Positions 33,737-43,024 of a stretch of DNA of 62,864 nt are shown piece after piece. This stretch comes from Deltaproteobacteria bacterium HGW-Deltaproteobacteria-4 (GTDB lineage Bacteria; Desulfobacterota; Desulfuromonadia; Desulfuromonadales; UBA2197). The stretch covers positions 1-62,864 of the forward strand of contig PHAV01000017.1 of the NCBI GenBank assembly GCA_002841765.1, read 5' to 3'. Made by a program: the position numbers and the translations under genes. Within the stretch, counting starts at the first letter, position 1; each line of letters starts with the position of its first letter. Below the pieces are notes generated by a model. That model was given only the letters and a program-made list of their open reading frames with translations, made no database searches and was not told the origin of the DNA.

Positions 33737-35751
33737 CAGTATCGCCCACTGATTCCAATGCGCCGCCGGCCACGACCGCGGCTGGCTCGGAGCATTGGCT
33801 GATTGTCGATCAGCAGGCAGCACCGCCTGCCGATTTTGACGTGCTGTTGCCTGAGATTGAGCGCCGCTGTGGAGTCGATCTTTATACGGCCCGGCAACGC
33901 TTGCTCGGACGGGGTTATAGCCTCTTTTTGCGCGGCAGCAGGAAAAAACTCACCCCTCTGCTCGAACTGCTGCACACCTATACGATTCCAGCCCGACTTC
34001 TGGTGCCGTTGCTGCCAAAGGCGCATCCGTCTAAGCTGCAGAGTCTGCGGCACGGCGATAAGGTTTTGACCCTGATTGCTGATAACAGCGAACTGACGAT
34101 TCACAGTGAAGTTTATGTCGTCGCTGTCTTCGCCGACCTTTCCGGCACCGTCGTTGCCAACGGCGTCAAGCAACTCCTCGTCCGGAACGCTTATCAGGGG
34201 GCGGACGCCGCCGCGCAACGTCATGATGAAGAGGCACTGTGCCGGGCGATCAGTCGGGCCCGGCCGGTTCTCGATCTTTATCTCCTCGATGCTCAGGGAC
34301 AAATGACGGGGGCGGTGCGCGCCCACCCCGGCCGCTATGATCCGGAGGGACTCGGTGACGCGCGTACTCTCAGTGCCGGCCTGAACCTGTTGGCGCTGAT
34401 CGAAATCTCCCGCCGATGTGCCAAAAGTTTGACCCTGCGCAGCGATTTCGGCCTGGCGAATCTCCCCGGTTGTCAGCTCGATGCCCCGTTAACTGATGCC
34501 AATCTCGGCAAGAACCTTGTGGCCCTCAGTCGTTTCGGGGCGTTGGCAGCGCAATTTGTCGGCCAGGTTGGTTTTGCGGAGCCGAAGGGGAACGGGCCCC
34601 CCCAACTCCTTCCCGTCTTGCCGTTGATCCAGGATTTACCGCCGCTGTTGCCAGGGCGGCTGTCGCAGGTCGATAGGACCGCAGCTGCCGTCAGTGAAAC
34701 CGCGCGGACAGAACCGGGTCGTCCGCTCCCGGCACCGCCGGAAGACAGGAAAACTGCAGCGCATCCCTGGTTACGGTTCTGGCGATACGGCATCCCGGCC
34801 CTGTTCTTCTTTGGCGGCTGGACGGTTGTCCAGAAAGGGCCGGGCGGTTGGTGGCCCTGGTTGTGGCAACAGGGGGTGGGGAGCGGTTTGCTGCCGGCAC
34901 TGCTGGCGGGTTTTTTACTGTGGCGAGCCTTTACTGCGGTGCGGCTGAAGCGGCAGATTGAGAACACCCCGGTCAGTCGCATCCGCTCCCTCGCCACCGG
35001 CATGGTCGAGGTCCTCGGTCGCGCGGAGCGTTGTTGCTCCCTGGTCACGCCGGTGACCCAGACCCCTTGTATCTATTACCGTTTGCTGCGCTATCGGCGC
35101 GACAACCGAAATGACGCATGGCGGCTCACCTCCCAACGGACGAGCGGCTTGCATCCCTTCTGGCTGAGCGATTCCACCGGCAAGGTCCTGATCGATCCGT
35201 TGGCAGCCGATCTTCGTCCCGGTCATCGTCAGGAAGGGAATGGTGACGGCTTGAACAATGCCTTTTTCGGACGGGAGAGTCAGCCGGACAGTGATGAAAA
35301 GTGGGTAGAGGAGAGTATTCCTGAAGGGGAGATGCTTTATGTCCTCGGTTTTGCCGCGCCGCGCCAGCGCAGTGGCGAGTCGTTGCACGAAGCGACCAGC
35401 GAGCGACTGCGGGATTTGAAAAAGAGCCCTGAACTGCGACAGCGTTTTGATAAAAATAACGACGGCAAAATTGGTGTCGACGAATGGGACGAGGCGCGTC
35501 GTGTCGTTGCCGGCGAAGTGGCCAAATCCCGCCTGCAAGGGCAGCAGGAGCGGCGCAAGCAGCAAGAATTTCTGGTGATCGGCGCGTCTCCCCGCCGCTC
35601 CCTCCCTTTCTTGATTGCACAAACGATCAACGAAAAGGCAGTAACCCGAACCCTGTGGTGGCAGGCCCTCGCTTTACTCCTTGCCGGTCTGTTACTAAGC
35701 CTTTGGGCCTTACGACAACTTCTCCATTTTCTGCCCGCAGCGGGCAACTAA
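33733..35751 (+). CDS. GIDE-domain membrane protein with inserted EF-hand
   Basis: A 672-residue protein. The first 340 residues form a soluble region without a recognised domain. Two hydrophobic segments lie near 344-368 and 378-398. A GIDE-type domain follows (IRSLATGMVEVLGRAE, TPCIYYRLLRYRRD, WLSDSTGKVLIDPLAADL, EGEMLYVLGFA, then FLVIGASPRRSLPFLI). Inside it, about 570-583, is an EF-hand loop (DKNNDGKIGVDE). A final TM segment spans about 640-666. GIDE domains are the non-RING part of mitochondrial MULAN/MAPL; bacterial versions have no ligase domain and often neighbour lemA. It overlaps ubiD by 4 nt and is followed by lemA after 12 nt. Confidence 0.78.
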   Translation: MTVSPTDSNAPPATTAAGSEHWLIVDQQAAPPADFDVLLPEIERRCGVDLYTARQRLLGRGYSLFLRGSRKKLTPLLELLHTYTIPARLLVPLLPKAHPSKLQSLRHGDKVLTLIADNSELTIHSEVYVVAVFADLSGTVVANGVKQLLVRNAYQGADAAAQRHDEEALCRAISRARPVLDLYLLDAQGQMTGAVRAHPGRYDPEGLGDARTLSAGLNLLALIEISRRCAKSLTLRSDFGLANLPGCQLDAPLTDANLGKNLVALSRFGALAAQFVGQVGFAEPKGNGPPQLLPVLPLIQDLPPLLPGRLSQVDRTAAAVSETARTEPGRPLPAPPEDRKTAAHPWLRFWRYGIPALFFFGGWTVVQKGPGGWWPWLWQQGVGSGLLPALLAGFLLWRAFTAVRLKRQIENTPVSRIRSLATGMVEVLGRAERCCSLVTPVTQTPCIYYRLLRYRRDNRNDAWRLTSQRTSGLHPFWLSDSTGKVLIDPLAADLRPGHRQEGNGDGLNNAFFGRESQPDSDEKWVEESIPEGEMLYVLGFAAPRQRSGESLHEATSERLRDLKKSPELRQRFDKNNDGKIGVDEWDEARRVVAGEVAKSRLQGQQERRKQQEFLVIGASPRRSLPFLIAQTINEKAVTRTLWWQALALLLAGLLLSLWALRQLLHFLPAAGN

Positions 35752-35763
35752 CAGGAGGTAAAA

Positions 35764-36369
35764 ATGACAGGATTAATAGTCCTCGGGATACTGCTCGGCG
35801 TCAGTACCATCCTCGGACTTTACGGGGTTGTCCTTTACAACGGCTTTGTGCAGATGAAGAACGATATTGACAAAGCCTGGAGTAATATCGATCTCCTGCT
35901 CAAGCAGCGCTATGATGAACTCCCCAAGTTGCTCAAGGTCTGTGAAGGATATATGCAACATGAGCAGCGCACCCTGGAGGCGGTCATTCGCGCCCGCTCC
36001 CAACTCTCCAGCGCCGGGAGTGGTGCTGAGCAGCTGGCGGCCCAGAACTTTCTCAGCGAAACCTTGCGCTCCCTTTTCGCCGTGACTGAGAATTACCCGG
36101 AACTTAAAGCCGATGCCGGCTTTCGTCAGTTTGCCAATCGGATCAGCGAGATCGAGGACCAGATTGCTGACCGTCGCGAGCTTTACAATGACTATGTCAA
36201 TATCTACAATATCCGTCTCGATCAGCTTCCCGACCTGGTGATTGCCCGCCTTTTTAACTTCACGGCGCGTAAACTCTGGGCGACCGATCCAGCCCACCGC
36301 GAGGACGTACAAATTTCTTTTTCCGCGGTGGAAAAGGGGAATAATGAGAGAAGGGACTTGCCTGGCTGA
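35764..36369 (+). CDS. LemA-family membrane protein
   Basis: A 201-residue protein with one N-terminal TM helix (GLIVLGILLGVSTILGLYGV) and a mainly helical extracytoplasmic body. The LemA pattern is clear: YNGFVQMKNDIDKAWSNIDL, LLKQRYDELPKLLKVCEGYM, ENYPELKADAGF, IADRRELYNDYVNIYN. Function is unknown; in several bacteria LemA proteins occur with GIDE or TPM-domain proteins. The Shine-Dalgarno AGGAGGT lies 6 nt before the ATG. The GIDE gene directly upstream makes a shared complex likely. Confidence 0.92.
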   Translation: MTGLIVLGILLGVSTILGLYGVVLYNGFVQMKNDIDKAWSNIDLLLKQRYDELPKLLKVCEGYMQHEQRTLEAVIRARSQLSSAGSGAEQLAAQNFLSETLRSLFAVTENYPELKADAGFRQFANRISEIEDQIADRRELYNDYVNIYNIRLDQLPDLVIARLFNFTARKLWATDPAHREDVQISFSAVEKGNNERRDLPG

Positions 36370-36418
36370 AGCTGAAATGTTATTTATGTCCGAACTTTAA
36401 CCAGTTATGGAGATGTGC

Positions 36419-37234
36419 ATGTTTTTTTCGCTCCGCTTTATAGCTGTCATCGCCTTTGCCAGTTTTTTCCCTCTCTTTCCGGGGGAGAGCGCAGTTGGCA
36501 GCGAGGTTTTCCACTATGCCGGCGTGACAACTTTGCAGCGCGATTTCATGCGCGAGGCTTCACACCGGTTCAGAACCGCCCATGACGTCCATTTTGAATT
36601 AGAAGGAGGCAGCAGCAGCGCCGGGATCAAGGCGCTAAGTGCCGGAGTGATCGACCTCGCCGGCAGTGGTCGTTATTTGACGCCCCAAGAGAAGGGTGCG
36701 GGTCTTGTGGAGCATCTCATCGGCTGGGATCCTCTGGTTGTGGTTGTGCATGTCACCAATCCCCTAGGGAATGTCAGCAGCGAAGATTTGCGTCGGATGA
36801 TTTTGGGCACCGTTATTAACTGGAATCAGATCGGTGGTCGGGATCTGCCCCTGCTGCAAGTCGCCGCGCCACTAGGTTCCGGGGTCTACGAAGCGGTCGA
36901 GCAATTTCTCTTTACCGGGCAAAAAATCTCGTCCCGCGCGATCGTCAGCCTGGTCGTGGCTGATGCCGACAAAAATGTGTCACTCCTCCCGGCCGGTTTT
37001 ACAGTGACCAGTATGAGTATGGTCGATGTTGACCGGGTTAAAGTTATCAAGGTCGATGGCTTCAGCCCCAACCGGCAGACGGTCACAGCCGGTGAATATC
37101 CCTTGAACAAGCCTCTCCTCCTCGTTACCAGGGGGAAGGGCAAGGGGGCACTGGAGCTGTTTGTCAACTTTGCGAAAAGTCCGGAAGGCCAAACAATTAT
37201 CGCGAAAAAATTCATCCCTTTGGTTAATAAATAA
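36419..37234 (+). CDS. PstS-like periplasmic substrate-binding protein
   Basis: A 271-residue exported protein with a signal peptide (MFFSLRFIAVIAFASFFPLF). It has the PstS phosphate-loop context EGGSSSAGIKALSAGVIDLAGSGR, then INWNQIGGRDLPL, which matches phosphate-binding proteins where GGGSSAG contacts the anion. No pstC, pstA or pstB follows, so it is not part of an intact transporter here. The ATG at 36419 has GGAG 6 nt upstream; ATGs at 36407 and 36413 are less well placed. A chemoreceptor gene begins 25 nt after its stop, suggesting it presents a ligand to that receptor. Confidence 0.85.
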   Translation: MFFSLRFIAVIAFASFFPLFPGESAVGSEVFHYAGVTTLQRDFMREASHRFRTAHDVHFELEGGSSSAGIKALSAGVIDLAGSGRYLTPQEKGAGLVEHLIGWDPLVVVVHVTNPLGNVSSEDLRRMILGTVINWNQIGGRDLPLLQVAAPLGSGVYEAVEQFLFTGQKISSRAIVSLVVADADKNVSLLPAGFTVTSMSMVDVDRVKVIKVDGFSPNRQTVTAGEYPLNKPLLLVTRGKGKGALELFVNFAKSPEGQTIIAKKFIPLVNK

Positions 37235-37259
37235 ACCCGCTACCTCATAGGCATCTTTA

Positions 37260-39650
37260 ATGAAAATAAAAAATATTTATGGCCGACTCAACCTGCGTCG
37301 GAAGATTCTGACCGCACTCCTGTCTCTGCCCTTGCTCCCGCTGCTCATCACTTTGGTCGTCCTGACGACCATGGTTGAGCGACAGATGACGCACGAGATC
37401 GAAAAACGTGGCAATCAGGTCATGGTTTATGTCAAGAAGAGTATTGAGGTCAGTACCCGGGAAATCAGCAGTTTTGTGACCTTCTTTTCGCGCAATACCG
37501 ATCTGGTCAATGCTGTTTACTATGCGTCTCTCACTGGTGATAATGAGCAGATCAAGCGGATCTCCGATGAAGCCATTAAAGGGTCCCGTGCCGATCTTCT
37601 TATGATCCTCGACATGAACGGCGCATCGATCTTTACGGGGCGGAGAAACGGAGGAGAAGGGGATGCTCATACGGAAGTTTTGGACAGCCCCGCGGTCAAA
37701 ACCGCTTTGAAGGGAACGATGACCGATGGGATCGGACTCTTCGGCGATCAGCTGGTCCTCCTTTCCGCGACCCCGATCCGCTTGCAACAAGAGCAGATCG
37801 GTCTCGCCGTCGCCGCGATTTACATCAACGATGACTTTGCCACGCCCTTGCAAAAAGAGAGTGATGCGGAAGTTGCTTTCTATCATGATAAGAAATTTGT
37901 CGGCACTTCCAACCAGGACTTCAAAAAAGGAGACCTCGCGACGATCATCGAGGAAAAGGGAGGCGAGCTTGAACTCAGTGGCGCCGACCATCTCCTCTTT
38001 TCCGGTGATCTCGGCAGTAATGCCGGCATCCTTCTCGCTCTGAATAACGCCGAGAGGAATACCGCCCAACTCCGTTTCCGCATCGCGGTCCTTATCCTTC
38101 TGGTTGGCGCTGGGATTTTGGCTTTTTTCGTCGGCAATTCGATCTCCCATGACATTGTCAAGCCCCTCCTTTTGGTGAATGCGACCTTAAAGGAGATGGC
38201 AGAAGGGGAGGGGGATCTGACCCGGACCATCGAGGTGAATTCGAATGATGAAGTCGGTGAACTGGCCGCTAGCTTTAACAACTTTACCGAACGCCTGCGC
38301 GACATGGTGCGCCGCACCCGTGATGTCTCTGTCGATCTCAACACTGCGACCGACCGGATTCGCAACTCGTCAAGCCAGGTCAATGCCGGGACGCAACAGC
38401 AAGCGCAATCTCTCGCTGAATCTTATCTGGCGGTCCAGGCGATCGAAGGTTCGATCTCCGGAATTGCCGAGAGTACCGGTTCCCTGGTAGAGGCGGCGGA
38501 AGAAAGTTCGTCTGCCACTCTCGAGCTCGGAGCGACGATTGAAGAGATTGCGCACCAGATGGAGAAGCTCTTTGCGACAGTGGAAGATGTTTCGAGTTCA
38601 ATCAGTGAAATGTCCGTCTCCAGCCAGGAGATCGCCGAGAATGTCGAAATCCTTTCCTCCTCGACCGAGGTGACAGCATCGGCGATTACCGAGCTTGACG
38701 CCTCGATCAAAGAGATCGAAGAGAATGCCGAAAAGACCAGCCGGCTCTCCGAGGAAGCCGCCGTCGATGCCCAGAAAGGGAAAGAGACGGTCGATGAAAC
38801 GATTCAGGGGATCCTTGCTATCCGCGAATCGGTTGATCGGGCCAGCAGCGTTATTCAAGATCTTGGTAATCAGTCGAATGCCATCGGCAAGATTCTCACC
38901 GTCATCGACGAAGTCGCGGATCAGACCAGCCTCCTTTCCCTGAATGCCGCGATTATTGCTGCGCAGGCAGGCGAACACGGTAAAGGTTTTGCGGTCGTTG
39001 CCGATGAAATTCGGGAGCTTGCCGAGCGGACGGCAGTCTCAACCCGGGAGATCGGTGCCATTATCACCAATCTGCAAAATGGCACCAGAGATGCGGTCCG
39101 GGCTATGGCGGCCGGGAGCGAGCGGGTGCACCAGGAGGTTGAGCGCTCCAAGAGTGCCGGCCAGGCTCTCGACAAGATTCGCAGCAGTACGATGAAGGCG
39201 AGAGAGCAGGTCGGCGGCATCGTCCGCGCCACGCAAGAGCAATCCCGCGGTAGTCGGCAGATCACTAATTCGATCAACCAGGTGTCGTCGATGCTTGATC
39301 AGATCGCTTCGGCGATCAAGCAGCAGAGCGAAGGGACCCGCCAGCTCGCTCGTGCCTCGGAGTCGATGAAGGAGATTGCCGCCCAAGGAAAACTCTCCAC
39401 TGGTGAACAGGCCAAGGGAAGCCGCCAAATTAATCTGAGTATGGAGCGGATTCGCTCCATGATCGAGCGCATCGATGAAGCGACCCGTGAGCAGACCGAG
39501 CGCACCCGTCAGGTCGTCGAAGCCGTGTCGAGTATTCGCGAAGTTTCGGAATCGACCACTCTGCGTACTGCCGAGCTTGATCAGGTGGTTGAGATCCTGT
39601 CGCGCCAGACCACGGCCCTGGAAGGTGAAGTCGGCGCCTTCAAAGTATGA
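37260..39650 (+). CDS. Methyl-accepting chemotaxis protein
   Basis: A 796-residue receptor. TM1 is at about 18-38, followed by a periplasmic sensor of about 235 residues (probably a CACHE-type fold), TM2 near 272-295, HAMP at about 298-350, and a very long coiled-coil signalling domain. The hairpin tip [20 protein letters not shown], then [18 protein letters not shown], is the CheA/CheW-contacting region. The tip carries [11 protein letters not shown] where many receptors have NAAIEAARAGE, a variant common in Geobacter-type receptors. There is no C-terminal pentapeptide for CheR. The PstS-like gene upstream and the overlapping MBL gene downstream (4 nt) place it in an operon. Confidence 0.93.
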   Translation: MKIKNIYGRLNLRRKILTALLSLPLLPLLITLVVLTTMVERQMTHEIEKRGNQVMVYVKKSIEVSTREISSFVTFFSRNTDLVNAVYYASLTGDNEQIKRISDEAIKGSRADLLMILDMNGASIFTGRRNGGEGDAHTEVLDSPAVKTALKGTMTDGIGLFGDQLVLLSATPIRLQQEQIGLAVAAIYINDDFATPLQKESDAEVAFYHDKKFVGTSNQDFKKGDLATIIEEKGGELELSGADHLLFSGDLGSNAGILLALNNAERNTAQLRFRIAVLILLVGAGILAFFVGNSISHDIVKPLLLVNATLKEMAEGEGDLTRTIEVNSNDEVGELAASFNNFTERLRDMVRRTRDVSVDLNTATDRIRNSSSQVNAGTQQQAQSLAESYLAVQAIEGSISGIAESTGSLVEAAEESSSATLELGATIEEIAHQMEKLFATVEDVSSSISEMSVSSQEIAENVEILSSSTEVTASAITELDASIKEIEENAEKTSRLSEEAAVDAQKGKETVDETIQGILAIRESVDRASSVIQDLGNQSNAIGKILTVIDEVADQTSLLSLNAAIIAAQAGEHGKGFAVVADEIRELAERTAVSTREIGAIITNLQNGTRDAVRAMAAGSERVHQEVERSKSAGQALDKIRSSTMKAREQVGGIVRATQEQSRGSRQITNSINQVSSMLDQIASAIKQQSEGTRQLARASESMKEIAAQGKLSTGEQAKGSRQINLSMERIRSMIERIDEATREQTERTRQVVEAVSSIREVSESTTLRTAELDQVVEILSRQTTALEGEVGAFKV

Positions 39651-40456
39651 GCAACGGGGAAGGGTCCCTGTTGATCCTCGGTTCCGGAACGAGTACCGGA
39701 GTGCCGATGATCGGCTGTCACTGCCCGGTCTGTCGTTCCGACGATCCGCGTAATCAGCGCAGCCGCTGTAGTGCCCTGATCCGTTGCGGTGGGGAGCATA
39801 TTCTTGTCGACACCGCGACGGATCTCCGTTTTCAGGCTCTGCGCGAAGGGCTGCAACAGATTGATGCGGTCCTTTATACCCATACGCACGCTGACCACGT
39901 GCATGGTATCGATGATCTGCGCTCCTTCAATCGTCGCGATCAGCAGCCGATTCCTCTTTACGGATCGCCGGAGTGCGTGGCCACTCTGCAGCGGAGCTTT
40001 CCTTATATCTTTCTGCCGGAGGATAACAGCAGCTTTCGACCGCGCTTACGTCTTGAGACGATCACGGGGCCATTTTTGATTGGCACCGTCCCGATCATCC
40101 CCTTGGCCATCGGGCATGGAGAGGAACAGGTGCTTGGCTACCGCATCGGCAATCTTGCTTATTTGACGGACTGTAATCGCATCCCCGCCGTCACGCGCGC
40201 CGCTCTGGTCGGGATCAAGACGCTGGTCATCGATGCACTGCGGTTCTCGCCGCATCCGACGCACTTTAGCATTCCTGAGGTGATCGCTTTTGTTGAGGGC
40301 CTCGCTATCGACCGGACCATCCTCACCCACTTGAGTCATGATGTTGATGCTCGTCAGCACGGTGCTGCCTTGCCAGCGGGGATCGAGCTCGCATACGACG
40401 GGCAAGTCCTCCCCTTGGTATTCACCCCTTCCTGGTCTGCAGGAGAAATCAGCTGA
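39647..40456 (+). CDS. MBL-fold metallo-hydrolase (PhnP-like)
   Basis: A 269-residue soluble hydrolase with the metal-binding motif HTHADHVHG, an upstream [16 protein letters not shown] and [20 protein letters not shown], and a later LTHLSHDVD. The GSGTSTGVP start and the Cys cluster are typical of the PhnP-type phosphodiesterase branch (cyclic phosphate or similar small molecules). Its start overlaps the chemoreceptor stop by 4 nt, and its stop overlaps the next start by 1 nt, so the three are translated together. The substrate is not evident. Confidence 0.88.
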   Translation: MSNGEGSLLILGSGTSTGVPMIGCHCPVCRSDDPRNQRSRCSALIRCGGEHILVDTATDLRFQALREGLQQIDAVLYTHTHADHVHGIDDLRSFNRRDQQPIPLYGSPECVATLQRSFPYIFLPEDNSSFRPRLRLETITGPFLIGTVPIIPLAIGHGEEQVLGYRIGNLAYLTDCNRIPAVTRAALVGIKTLVIDALRFSPHPTHFSIPEVIAFVEGLAIDRTILTHLSHDVDARQHGAALPAGIELAYDGQVLPLVFTPSWSAGEIS

Positions 40457-42285
40457 TGCTTCAGGAAATTCGCCTGCACGGCCAGATCAATGCTTCGGTG
40501 GAATATTTCTCTACGGGTGCATCCCGGGACATCTATCACAGCTACTTCTACGAAGTTCATGACGGTGGTCAACTTCGTTTTTTCTCCCCCGGCAATGAAC
40601 TGCATATCGATTGCGACGGTGTCAGTTATAATGGCAATGGCGGGACATTTTGTGAATATATGTTCGGGGTCGATATGCCGTTGGCCGACCTCGCCAAGGA
40701 AGAAGTCCGCAACCGCCTTGTCCTGTACGGCACCACCTATCATGAAAACGATCGTACCCTGCGCTTCACCCGCCAGACCCAGGGACGGATGTCCTTCGAA
40801 CGGCTCTTCTTTGACGGCAATGCCGTCTGCAACTATCTCTTCTTTATCTCTGGATCCTTTCCCGGTCCGGTTCATACGCAACAGGAAGAAATTCTGCGCC
40901 TCCTCGGCAAACTCCTCAAGCGGAGTGAATATGTCGGCGAAGCTGATGACAGCCTCCTCATTCAAGAGATCTTCAGCCTCCTCGGCCTGCGCAGCTCTCT
41001 TTATCTGATCCGACTCATCAACACGAAGCACAAAGAATATCACGATGCCTTCAAGCGTCTTTATCACACCTATCGCGCCATTCCTGATCATGAATTTGGC
41101 GCGCTACAGGAGCTTGCTGAACAACTAGAAATCGATAGTTATCAGCAGGAGCGGATCCGTGTCGACATCATGTACAAGCATCCCGAGAACCGCCGGATCG
41201 TCGACGAGTACAAAAACATTCTGATCAATTGCGATCGCAAAGGGAGCATCAATAAACTCGAAAATGCCCGCCTCACCCGTCTGAAGACCCTCTCGGTGCG
41301 TAACAAGATCCCCTCGGCGCTTTTCTATACGCTCGATGAAATGCTGAAAAATGATAAACAGGTCGATCTTGAAGAGGATTACATCTCTGAGACTCGGCAG
41401 ATCCTCGATGGCATCTTTCTGCACGAACGGCAGATCGACGCGAGTATCGATGAACAGGATATGGTCCGCCTTCTGCACGCCAAGCGCCGTGCCAGTGAAA
41501 ACCGCGATCACACTTTTGAGCAGATTCTCCTCGATACCGGAAAAACCTGTGACGAGATGATCCGGGACGGCGCCGACTTCTCCTTGATGGAGAGTCTCTC
41601 TTATATCATTACCTTCTTCGATCGTTACGATACCACTTCCGCCCACATCAGCCAGCTCGCCTTTATGCCAAACAGTCGTTTCAACGAAGATATGATTCGC
41701 TCTCTGCTTGGCAGTCTGCGCGCCTTTGAGGAGCTATCGACCGGGCTCTTTACCTCCCTCTTTTTCGGCGATATCCTCAGCAATAAGTATATCAGCAACT
41801 ATGGCCGCAAGAAGATCCTGATCCTGCGGGACGGCCTTGCTACCATCATTGCTGATCGTCAGACCGTGCAGCAATTGCTGCAGGCAATGCGGGATCTTGA
41901 CGCTCAGGAGAACCTTTACACACTCCTCCTCAGTCACATCAAGGAGCGAATCCGTAAGTTCTATTCACTGTACAATACCCGTGCCGAGCAGGAAGCTCTC
42001 CTCAGCGAGGTCTCGGAAGAATTACACAACAAGGGGTTGTTGAATGCGCCGATTCCGGTGCAGCTCTTTCGCGATGTCGTTGTCAATATCAAGACGGAGG
42101 CTATCTATCTGCATAACCTCCTGCCGCAGATCGTTGCCAATCGCGATACTTTACTGCGTGAAGATTTTCTCGAAAACAGCGGTCTGGACCGTTTTTATGT
42201 CGAGGAGCTTGAACGGGAATATTTTGAACTTAATGAGTTAGCGATCGACGATCTTTATCAGATTCGCAAAGGCCTCAATGCCTGA
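40456..42285 (+). CDS. TIGR04442-like protein of unknown function
   Basis: A 609-residue protein without TM segments or a signal peptide, largely helical after an N-terminal beta-rich part (LHGQINASVEYFSTGASRDI, FFSPGNELHIDCDGVSY, FCEYMFGVDMP). I recall this sequence type as the TIGR04442 family of Desulfuromonadia, but the assignment is by memory. It has no recognised catalytic motif. Its ATG overlaps the MBL stop (TGATG), so it is the last gene of the PstS-MCP-MBL operon. It may work in the same signalling or metabolic task. Confidence 0.6.
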   Translation: MLQEIRLHGQINASVEYFSTGASRDIYHSYFYEVHDGGQLRFFSPGNELHIDCDGVSYNGNGGTFCEYMFGVDMPLADLAKEEVRNRLVLYGTTYHENDRTLRFTRQTQGRMSFERLFFDGNAVCNYLFFISGSFPGPVHTQQEEILRLLGKLLKRSEYVGEADDSLLIQEIFSLLGLRSSLYLIRLINTKHKEYHDAFKRLYHTYRAIPDHEFGALQELAEQLEIDSYQQERIRVDIMYKHPENRRIVDEYKNILINCDRKGSINKLENARLTRLKTLSVRNKIPSALFYTLDEMLKNDKQVDLEEDYISETRQILDGIFLHERQIDASIDEQDMVRLLHAKRRASENRDHTFEQILLDTGKTCDEMIRDGADFSLMESLSYIITFFDRYDTTSAHISQLAFMPNSRFNEDMIRSLLGSLRAFEELSTGLFTSLFFGDILSNKYISNYGRKKILILRDGLATIIADRQTVQQLLQAMRDLDAQENLYTLLLSHIKERIRKFYSLYNTRAEQEALLSEVSEELHNKGLLNAPIPVQLFRDVVVNIKTEAIYLHNLLPQIVANRDTLLREDFLENSGLDRFYVEELEREYFELNELAIDDLYQIRKGLNA

Positions 42286-42316
42286 CCGAAAATTTCCACC
42301 CCCTCCTGCCCCGCTC

Positions 42317-42470
42317 TTTTGCACTTCTGCAAAAAAATCCATTGATGTAAAAAACGTTTATGCAAATTAATTTTTAAAAAACTGAAATCATTGATTTTTT
42401 TCTTCATCCCTCCATGCGTAATGCGTCTGCTCACTTCCTTCTCCCTTCCGGTATTAGCAATTTTGCAAAA
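42317..42470. promoter_or_regulatory. Two TTTTGCA palindromes, candidate activator sites for the sigma-54 promoter
   Basis: TTTTGCA-CTTC-TGCAAAA at 42317-42334 is a perfect 7-bp inverted repeat, and TTTTGCAAAA at 42461-42470 repeats the same half-sites without a spacer. They lie about 235-250 and 98-108 bp upstream of the -24 element, where enhancer-binding proteins usually bind. The spacers differ (4 nt versus 0), so they may not be the same site. Confidence 0.45.
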
Positions 42471-42567
42471 AGATCAATGGCGAAAAGAGCTGCGAGGCCA
42501 TAGATTCTTTCACTCTAACTATTCGTAATTAAGTAAGAAAAAATTATTCTTGTGAAATTTAAAAAGT

Positions 42568-42583
42568 TGGTACAGCGGTTGCT
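42568..42583 (+). promoter_or_regulatory. Sigma-54 (RpoN) promoter
   Basis: TGGTACAGCGGTTGCT matches the consensus TGGCAC-N5-TTGCW with one mismatch, and GG (42569-42570) and GC (42581-42582) are exactly 10 nt apart. Transcription should start near 42594, about 56 nt before the first ATG at 42650. Initiation would need an NtrC-type activator, not encoded nearby. Confidence 0.8.
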
Positions 42584-42649
42584 GTAAAGAGAGATACGAC
42601 GAACGCAGTCGGAACGAGTCGCGCAACAATCACTGTAAGGGAACAGCAT

Positions 42650-43024
42650 ATGGCGAACAACAATATCTGCCCTTTTTTCGGCAAGGATGATGATGTGTGT
42701 GATGTTGGCTGTGGCTACATTTCACCGCACGACGTCCGGATGATGGTCGCCTACTGCAATAATCGTTGTAGTGACTGCATGAAATATCGGGAGCTGGTCG
42801 ATCGCTTCCCCGAACACGCCGCCGCCGTTCCTGCGCCCGAGCAACTCCCCCCCCCCCCTGTCGCGGCCCCGGTGCACGAACCGGCGGTTGCCGCCTTTGT
42901 TGCAACTGCCTCTCACCCTGTGGTCAAGCCTTTCAAGGCTCGCTGGTCTTTAACCCATCGTTTGCACTGTCTCTCCACCCATCATGGTCTGCAGTCGACC
43001 CCTACTCGCAAGGAGGAAAAAACA
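42650..43024 (+). CDS. Cysteine-rich small protein in frame with the MFS gene (end uncertain)
   Basis: The ATG at 42650 has AGGGA 8 nt upstream and starts MANNNICPFFGKDDDVCDVG. Cysteines at 7, 17, 21, 36, 40 and 43 (C-x9-C-x3-C and C-x3-C-x2-C) suggest a metal or Fe-S site in the first 50 residues. A Pro/Ala linker encoded by a C12 tract follows. In the reading shown there is no stop: the frame runs straight into the MFS gene at 43025. The likely real product is a separate small protein, since the MFS gene has its own strong ribosome binding site. A one-base loss in the tract would stop it at 42951-42953 (100 aa). The true end is unknown. Confidence 0.6.
42847..42858 (+). repeat. Poly-C tract (C12) inside the Cys-rich ORF
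   Basis: Twelve consecutive C's lie after codon 65, encoding part of a Pro run. Homopolymer tracts of this length are prone to slippage during replication or sequencing. With 12 C's the ORF is fused in frame to the transporter; with 11 it ends at 42953. Confidence 0.8.

Noticed and set aside
42286-42567. A small RNA gene in the AT-rich gap before the sigma-54 promoter
   Set aside because: No terminator hairpin or conserved fold seen; two palindromes are better explained as activator sites.
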